NCBI GenBank assembly: GCA_965644295.1 | Contig: CBFFRP010000352.1 | Span: 310,001 to 374,000 of the forward strand | DNA: 64,000 bases | Direction: 5' to 3' | DNA from: Paraphysomonas bandaiensis | Taxonomy: Eukaryota; Chrysophyceae | In this document: positions 57,838 through 64,000 of the stretch, in pieces | Layout: every line of letters starts with the position of its first letter | Numbering within the stretch: the first letter of the stretch is position 1 | The notes under the pieces: generated by a model | Databases searched by the model: none | What the model saw: the letters and a program-made list of their open reading frames with translations, nothing else | What the model was told of the DNA's origin: nothing | Position numbers and translations under genes: made by a program

Positions 57838-59811
57838 ATGGAAGGAAGACTCCTCAATGAGCAGTCAGAGATTGCGCATGAGTTTGGCGCCCTCAACACA
57901 TTGCTCTTGGTCGTTGTTCTTGGACTATGCATACTTAGTGCCTATCTTATTAAGCAGCACAACTTCTACTATCTTCCCGAGTCTGCGGCCGCTATTCTTG
58001 TTGGGATAGTTGTTGGAGGTAGTGATCCTACTGTTTGTACTGAGTTCACTAATGTTTCCGCAGGGTTAGCACGTATAGTTTATCCGAGTGAGGAAGAATT
58101 AGAATTTCTTACATTTGAACCGGAATTGTTTTTTTTCTTGCTCCTTCCTCCTATTATATTTGAGGCCGGGTATACGCTGAAGAAAAAGGAGTTTTTTGCT
58201 AATTTTTGGACTATTGCACTCTTTGCTGTTGCAGGGACAATAGTGTCGACTGTAATCATTGGATTTCTTGTTTATCTTATGGGTTTAATAGGTGTAGCCT
58301 CTGTTGATACATCCAATCCTATGGAGGCGATGCTCTTCGGTGCACTTATATCAGCTGTTGATCCTGTTGCTACGCTATCCATTATGGGGAACCCGAAGCT
58401 AAATTGTGACCCTTTGTTGTACAACCTTGTGTTTGGCGAAAGTGTCCTCAACGATGCTGTTGCGATTGTTTTGTTTAATACCTTTATTGATTTTTACCAA
58501 TCCGGGAACGATTTCTCAGGATCCACTATTCCATCTGTTTTGCTACGATTTACAGTAATATCTCTTGGTTCTGTCTTTGTAGGAATCGTGATAGGACTTG
58601 TATGCTCGTACTTGTGTAAACATACCCAGATGCGTCGGTATCCGGAGTACGAGATATCCATGATTTTTCTCTTTGCGTATGGTAGCTACGCTTTCTCTGA
58701 AGCGTTGAAGCTGTCTGGAATTATGAGTCTCTTTTTTTGTGGTGTAGTTCTCTCGCACTACAATAGCCACAACCTTTCAGCTACCTCCCAAGTAACGGCA
58801 CACAATATATTTAAATGCATGGCTGGCATGTCTGAATTTTTTGTTTATTTGTACATGGGCATGGGTTTTTTTACGGGACGCTTTAGAAACTGGAACTTTG
58901 TGTTTATCATCCTTTGTATCATTTTTTGTCTTCTCTCCCGAGTGTGCAACAGCTTTCCATTTTCATATCTTGCCAACATCTGGCGTGCTCAAAAAATACC
59001 TTTTGAAATGAAATGTGCCATATGGTTTGCTGGACTTCGGGGCGCGATTGCCTTTGCACTGTCTCAAAATATGCCAGGACATAACACTGACTTGTATGTC
59101 TCGACCACTTTGTCTATTGTCATATTCACAACTGTAGTTTGTGGAGGGCTGACGGAGCCTATGTTATCGAAGTTTGGGATGCGCGGACAGCCCCTTCTCG
59201 GTACGGACAGTGAATCTAGATATCAGGTGCGCATTCTATATGTACGACTTATTGCTGTTACTATGTGGGAGTTGTTGTATATGTTATTACTTTTGTGGTC
59301 ATGACCTTATCTGCTTTGTGTAACAGCTTAGTGCACCGTTGGATTCACCTCTGGCTGATGATGAGGAAATAGAGCGTTCGGCAACTGGCGCGCGAAACTT
59401 TTGGTCGAAGTTTGATGCTACCTATATGCAACCTTTCTTTGGGGGTGACGAGGTAGGAAGACTTATTGTACGTACCGCTATATATTCCTTTGGTTTTATG
59501 CGTATTTCTATGCAAAGATGGCAGAAAGTGAACTCGACATCAGCGTAAACTCCCAGCAAAGCCGCCGGCGATCCGATGAAGAGTGGTCCCTCCAGCAGCA
59601 GGAAGAGGGTGGAAGTATTGTAGGATGGGATACTCGCCTTCCATCAGTTCTGAGTAGTAGCTCGAGGGATAGCGCATCATCAGCAACACCTCCTCACCTT
59701 TCACAGCATGGGGTTACAGGAGAAGAACCTATTGCAGTTGGTAGATGTTCAGTGCCTAGAGGATTAGCGAAATACATTCCACCAGGGAGTGCTGCCGATG
59801 TGCAATTGTAG
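57838..59811 (+). CDS. Na+/H+ (K+/H+) exchanger, endosomal NHE6/NHX5-like
   Basis: Electroneutral cation/proton antiporter. Exons 57838-59226, 59327-59452, 59518-59811 give about 602 aa. About 12 membrane helices fill the first exon. Signatures: LFFFLLLPPIIFEAGY (amiloride-binding segment, about residues 97-112), ISAVDPVATLSI, VFGESVLNDAVAIVLF (the ND pair of helix 5) and GLRGAIAFALS. These match the SLC9A6/7/9 and plant NHX5/6 branch, which controls pH of endosomes and Golgi, better than plasma-membrane NHEs. The tail, from the second exon, is hydrophilic with Ser-rich and Gln-rich stretches, without a recognisable calmodulin site. The exon 3 acceptor (GCAAAG) is in phase; reading on instead gives a different, shorter tail. 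Starts at the first ATG, divergent from SMCHD1-like. Confidence 0.9.
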
Positions 59812-61503
59812 AACCATGTTGTTGGTGACATCTTAGGAAGCTGTCTTTTAGTTGGTGATAATAGACTCGAAAAAGTGGACCATGAATAGAGTAGAATGGT
59901 AAAAGCAGTCGGAAATATCTCCCAATATTATTTTCGAGTTGCTTATGTTAATCACTATCTAATGTTTTAAACACACACACAATGACGGTTTCATGAAGTG
60001 TTACGAAATAAGATGAGATAAACTGAAATGTAGTGATTGTATAGTGTATAGCACATAATAAAAAGATCGTTCCCCAAACGTTTTTAGTTTTGGAGAAAGA
60101 ATTTATCATGCACTCGTGCACGAACGCGTTTTACCCGACAATTAGGGCTTAACCGGAATTTCAGCTTTCTAATACGAAATGTGTTCAGCGCTACTTACTT
60201 ACACAAGCTATGATTTTGAATAATATTAAACAGGTCTGTGTATCAATTAATTGTCAATTAATTGACGCAGGTTGTAGTCAATTATAATTGCATTTATTAC
60301 TTGCTGTCTCAATTTCAATTATTGCAATTAACTGCAATTATATATATAAGTACTAAAATACACTAGTTGCCAATATAGCTACCTCAACTGCCATTTCATT
60401 CCTGAGGCGACGGTTCATGCGTCAAAATGTCGAGGAGTCAATCTCTTGCGCAAACCCGTCATAACAATCTTAGCTCTACTGAACAACCTTTCAACCTTAT
60501 TAGTTGTGGCATGCAAGTGCTTCATGCTGCGGTAACGAGTTTGCTGATTAAGAAGTGCTCGCTTCCGCTGCCTGCTACCATCAATCATTCGGAACTAGAC
60601 TCGCACAGTCAAATCTTATTCATCCTAACCGAGAAAAAATATTTTAATTTAATCTTTTTCCGTCCGAGTTACAGCTTCGTTGCCACATAGAATCCTCAAG
60701 ACTGCTTTTTTGAAAGCAGCGTAATGAATAATAGCAGCATTGTCAAATCGGGTGCCTTATGATGAGTTCGTCTAACAATGTACAAACGTCATGGAGTTAG
60801 GTCAAGCTTGTGATCACCTTACTTCTGTAATTGCAAGGGCACTAGTTAAAGCAATTCCAATTCATCCCGTAATTGCACGAGCTTGACATGCTCACTTAGT
60901 ATTAGACTTAACACGTCGGAACCAAGCTCACATCATCGCAAATGATTAGATAGAAGCAAGTAGCGGCCTATCATGGAAAATGTGGAGCTCCGTTTTCTAC
61001 AGGACAAGTCTCTACAGCAAGCTCTTCGTTAATATCATTTATTTTCTCAAAAAATACTCATGCAATGACTTCTGGTGCTAATTTATCGCTCATATAGCTA
61101 ATTAATTAGATGAATTACTATGTGATATGTGAGATAATGCTATGGATATTATAGCTTTCACCAATCATCGATTTTTTCAATAAAAATGCCGTTTTTTAAC
61201 AACTTTTTACATAAAAAGATGGTATTTTTTGATCAAAAAATAGAAGCAAGCAGGAGTCAATTATAATTGCAATTACGATTTGATGTCCCAATTTCCATTA
61301 TTGCAATTTCAATAATTGACAGTTAATTGATACGCAGCCCTGATATTAAATGTGCCAAAATGTAATTTCCGACAAAGAATTATTAGTTAGCAGATATTAT
61401 GTCAGCTACATCCTATGGGAAAGCACTAGTACCTAGTTACTAATCCAGTGCAGACACGCAGCCACAATTTGGATTCGAAAGCAAATTTCCCAGCACGCAC
61501 AGT
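59812..61503. other. intergenic, mostly one hAT element
   Basis: Contains AATAAAAAG at about 60057, possibly the polyadenylation signal of the exchanger, followed by the hAT copy described separately. No gene supported outside it. Confidence 0.5.
60231..61342 (-). mobile_element. internally deleted hAT element, 1112 bp, perfect 8-bp target duplication
   Basis: Termini: CAGGTCTGTGTATCAATTAA at the left, and the complement of the right end, CAGGGCTGCGTATCAATTAA. Both sides are flanked by ATATTAAA (60223-60230 and 61343-61350), a perfect 8-bp duplication typical of hAT insertion. Near the left end the minus strand encodes a hAT dimerisation fragment, ATTNKVERLFSRAKIVMTGL (about 60424-60512), interrupted soon after by a stop. 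The ends carry subterminal ATTGCAATTA-type repeats. The transposase body is missing, so it is non-autonomous and presumably mobilised from elsewhere. Confidence 0.93.
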
Positions 61504-62432
61504 TTAGCAGTATAATCCTGTATAGGTGTGAAAATCATACTCAGACCCCATCTCCCAAGGTGTCCCGGTATTAGTGGCGCCGTACGAAGCCATCTTGTTA
61601 TTAAAAGGAAGTTTGAGAGGCTCAACGGATCCGATATTCGAGGCTAAGAACTTGGCATTCGCAGGTAAGGCTTGGAAGGAAGACAAAAAGAACGACAGTC
61701 TTGGAAAATTCGCCAAAGGTAGAGCGCTGTTTGTAAATGTAGCCAAAGAGGTGTATTGTAACAGCATTTCATATAGGTGGAAGTCAGGTGCCGTAGCTTT
61801 GTCCCCTACAAGGAAAGTTCCGCTGAATCCACGTTCCGTAACAGCACGTTCCAACCAAAGCTCGAGCTTTTGAAGAACACCATTCTTTCCAGTGACGTTG
61901 TCAAGGACAGCCTGAGCTGCACTAATCTCAAGGGGACCGTTGCAATAAGCAAATTTAACCATTGTATTCCTCAGATCCATAATCTGAATACAGATATCAC
62001 ACAAAAAGTACTACATGAGAGGAACATCAATCCAACCTCACACAACAACTGCTCGCACTCAATGGCTTCATCCTCAGTCGATCCCCACATGTCCAGCTTA
62101 CGGCCAAGATAAGAGAAGCATGCATTTGTCTGAGAAATCAACCTATTTCCGTCAATGATGTACGGCAAGTTGATGAGAGGATTCTGCTTTTTCAATTCCT
62201 TTTTGGCAGTAAACCATTCGCTACAATCATATTTACCATCTTCAACTTTGACTGAAAAATATATTATAAGGGTGTCATGTGTCTTATTAAACTGCAGTCA
62301 CGCACCGTCGTACATAACATTGTTCAGTGGTCTCCCAGAATACATCACCATCATTCGCAGTGGGGATGCAAGGCCACGGATACTCCAGTATCCCACTGTG
62401 ATAGGTTCACCTTGTGAAGATTGCTCGGACAT
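61504..62432 (-). CDS. glutathione S-transferase, mu/sigma-like
   Basis: Exons 62432-62306, 62251-62037, 61983-61504 give about 273 aa. The N-terminal thioredoxin-fold domain starts TVGYWSIRGLASPLRMM, the GYWxIRGLAxxLR motif of mu-class GSTs with the catalytic Tyr. LPYIIDGNRLISQTNACFSYL carries the cis-Pro and the SNAIL/TRAIL-like glutathione gamma-glutamyl site (QTNA). The C-terminal helical domain contains FLVGDKATAPDFHLYEML (N-capping box, Asp). The last about 40 residues (after SSFQALPANAKFL) are longer than the norm. Detoxification or redox role; no targeting peptide. Confidence 0.85.
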
Positions 62433-62875
62433 CTTGATGAAATATTAAACCCTGATGATAACTATGTGCACAGTGCCATTCATATGCATATGCTCTGAGA
62501 TACATGCACCATACCACCATTCCACATTCCACAAACAGAAATCTAGAAATCTAACAAATATCCAGATATACAACGCACTGTGCAGTATATTCGAACCACA
62601 AATCTAAAATTTGCCGTTTTTTAATGAATGTGTTAAGTTTCAGACAAAAAATAGTATCCAAGATCCTTTTTTTTGTGTGTTGGTGACGGGAACCAATCAA
62701 GTCATCGCCATCACATCAGTGCACTCGTTTTTGAATGGAGCACACACCAAGTGCGTTTGATATGCATGTATTGATGTATTGGGATATATTTATACCAGTC
62801 GTTCAGTGCACTGTGCATACAGGCGTCTAGATAGAATAATCGCCGTAACTAAGGGGTTATATTGTTGGTTTCATA
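62433..62875. promoter_or_regulatory. divergent intergenic region
   Basis: A 443-bp gap between the GST (-) and acyl-activating enzyme (+) starts. It is AT-rich, with a poly-T run near 62670 and a TATATTTATA box about 90 bases before the right-hand ATG; both gene promoters should lie here. Confidence 0.35.
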
Positions 62876-64000
62876 ATGGAATTTGTAAATGGTTGTTTGC
62901 TCCCTGGAAATCTTCGCGAGAGTCTCTCTGACTCCCATAAAGAGATCCTGGCGAAGGTCGAGAACATGGACGATCCAATGAAACGCTGGGCATTGCTGTC
63001 AAAGTCTATTCTCTCGCCATCCTATGCATGGGATATCCACCGAACACTCTATCAAAACAATTACAAGGACTCAGAGGTAGCCCCGGCGTGGTTTCCTGAT
63101 GATATTGATACCACTCAAACAGTTGTTGGCAAACTCATGAAAGAGAAAGGGTTCACAAGGTATCAGGACTTTTACAATTGGTCCATTAGCTCTCCGGAAG
63201 AATTCTGGGATACATGTATTAAAGAAACTAAGGCTGTATTTGATGTGCCGTATACAAGCGTGTTCGACTCCTCACATCCTGAGCACGGTGTAAAGAGTGT
63301 AAATTACCTTCCTGGATCTAAACTAAATATCGCTGCATCCTGTTTTAACCGACGGGCTCCAGAAGAGCCTGCTATAATATATGCCTCTGAAACTGATACT
63401 ACTGTCCGCCAGATGTCTTTCGCTGAGCTGGAAGCACTTTCCAACAAAGTTGCAAACTCGCTAACTCGTTCAAAGGCCGAAGGCGGCATGGGATTAGAGC
63501 GAGGTGATGCCGTCGGTATCTGCATGTCTATGTCCACCGAAGCTGTCGCGATATACCTAGGCATAATCAAGGCTGGCTTGGCGGTCGTTTCTATCGCAGA
63601 CTCTTTCTCTGCGAAAGAAATCGAAATGCGCATGCGCCTAGCCCGAGCCAAGGCAATATTCACTCAAGATGTAGTATATCGTCACAATAAAGTCCTTCCC
63701 CTCTTTGGCAGGGTACTGCAAGCTGCCAACTTATTTGCGGATGCTGGAATTCCTGCTCCGCAAAGCGTAATTTTACCCGGTAATGATATATCTATTCACC
63801 AATCAGTACTGGATATCATGAGAGCGAATATGGATTTTTCGTGGAAAGATTTCCTCGAAGGTTCTTCAGAGTGCTTTGAGAATGTTAGTTGTTCACCAGA
63901 TGAGATTTGCAATATTCTCTTTTCTTCTGGTACCACTGGAGAACCTAAGGCGATCCCTTGGACACATGCGACACCTCTAAAATGTGCCATTGATGGTATG
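62876..64000 (+). CDS. acyl-activating enzyme (acetyl-CoA synthetase-like), partial
   Basis: The first 375 codons of an ANL-family adenylating enzyme, cut by the right edge. It has no intron so far. The opening part contains the ACS N-terminal block (FYNWSISSPEEFWDTCIKET), then FNRRAPEEPAIIYASE, GLERGDAVGICMSMSTEAV and the AMP-binding P-loop ILFSSGTTGEPKAIPWTH (about residues 346-363). The spacing and PAWFPDD recall the AAE17/18 group of plants rather than the housekeeping ACS. Substrate cannot be read; it may be a fatty or other organic acid. No signal peptide is seen; a peroxisomal C-terminus cannot be checked because it lies beyond the window. ATG at 62876 is the first and in good context. 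Confidence 0.85.
   Translation, partial: MEFVNGCLLPGNLRESLSDSHKEILAKVENMDDPMKRWALLSKSILSPSYAWDIHRTLYQNNYKDSEVAPAWFPDDIDTTQTVVGKLMKEKGFTRYQDFYNWSISSPEEFWDTCIKETKAVFDVPYTSVFDSSHPEHGVKSVNYLPGSKLNIAASCFNRRAPEEPAIIYASETDTTVRQMSFAELEALSNKVANSLTRSKAEGGMGLERGDAVGICMSMSTEAVAIYLGIIKAGLAVVSIADSFSAKEIEMRMRLARAKAIFTQDVVYRHNKVLPLFGRVLQAANLFADAGIPAPQSVILPGNDISIHQSVLDIMRANMDFSWKDFLEGSSECFENVSCSPDEICNILFSSGTTGEPKAIPWTHATPLKCAIDGM

Noticed and set aside
60427-60690. 87-residue plus-strand ATG frame
   Set aside because: It is antisense to the hAT dimerisation remnant in the element at 60231-61342.

Overview
This is nuclear DNA of a eukaryote with small, intron-rich, closely spaced genes, most likely a unicellular protist. 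I reconstructed 21 protein genes on both strands, with 16 of the 21 split by GT-AG introns. Most introns are only 43-60 nt, a few reach 70-140 nt. All spliced models keep phase through every exon with the standard genetic code. Proline/Thr/Ser-rich 'PTPAP' linkers in secreted proteins, an algal-type sulfotransferase and oomycete-like hAT transposase remnants suggest a stramenopile or another SAR-like lineage, but the window does not settle this.

Layout, left to right: UTP21/WDR36 (ribosome small-subunit processome, +); a RhoGEF with DH-PH (+); an ankyrin-repeat protein (-); a histidine phosphatase (+); a cytosolic-type sulfotransferase (-, 11 exons); exosome subunit RRP42/EXOSC7 (-); a free-standing PPDK ATP-grasp domain protein (+); a PP2C phosphatase (-); a membrane-anchored multicopper-oxidase-like protein with an extra blue-copper domain (-); mitochondrial processing peptidase beta (+); two intronless MFS transporters head to head (-/+); splicing factor SF3A3 (+); an intronless secreted methyltransferase-fold protein (-); a large FG-GAP-like membrane protein (+); ATP synthase subunit d (+); a full-length SMCHD1-like protein with GHKL ATPase and SMC hinge (-, 21 exons); a Na+/H+ exchanger (+); a glutathione S-transferase (-); and an acyl-activating enzyme cut by the right edge (+).

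Spaces between genes hold transposon debris: a 1.1 kb internally deleted hAT element with a perfect 8-bp target duplication, a second hAT 3' end with a broken transposase, at least three families of short palindromic elements (two with 8-bp near-duplications at their ends), a foldback-like repeat of about 1.7 kb, a TACA microsatellite of about 250 bp and a tandem duplication. There is no operon logic. Housekeeping genes for rRNA processing, RNA decay, splicing and mitochondrial import are interspersed with lineage-specific membrane and signalling genes.

The most noteworthy items are the SMCHD1/GMI1-type chromatin ATPase of about 2055 aa, the multicopper-oxidase homologue that has lost three trinuclear-centre ligands but keeps its type 1 copper sites, and the truncated PPDK.
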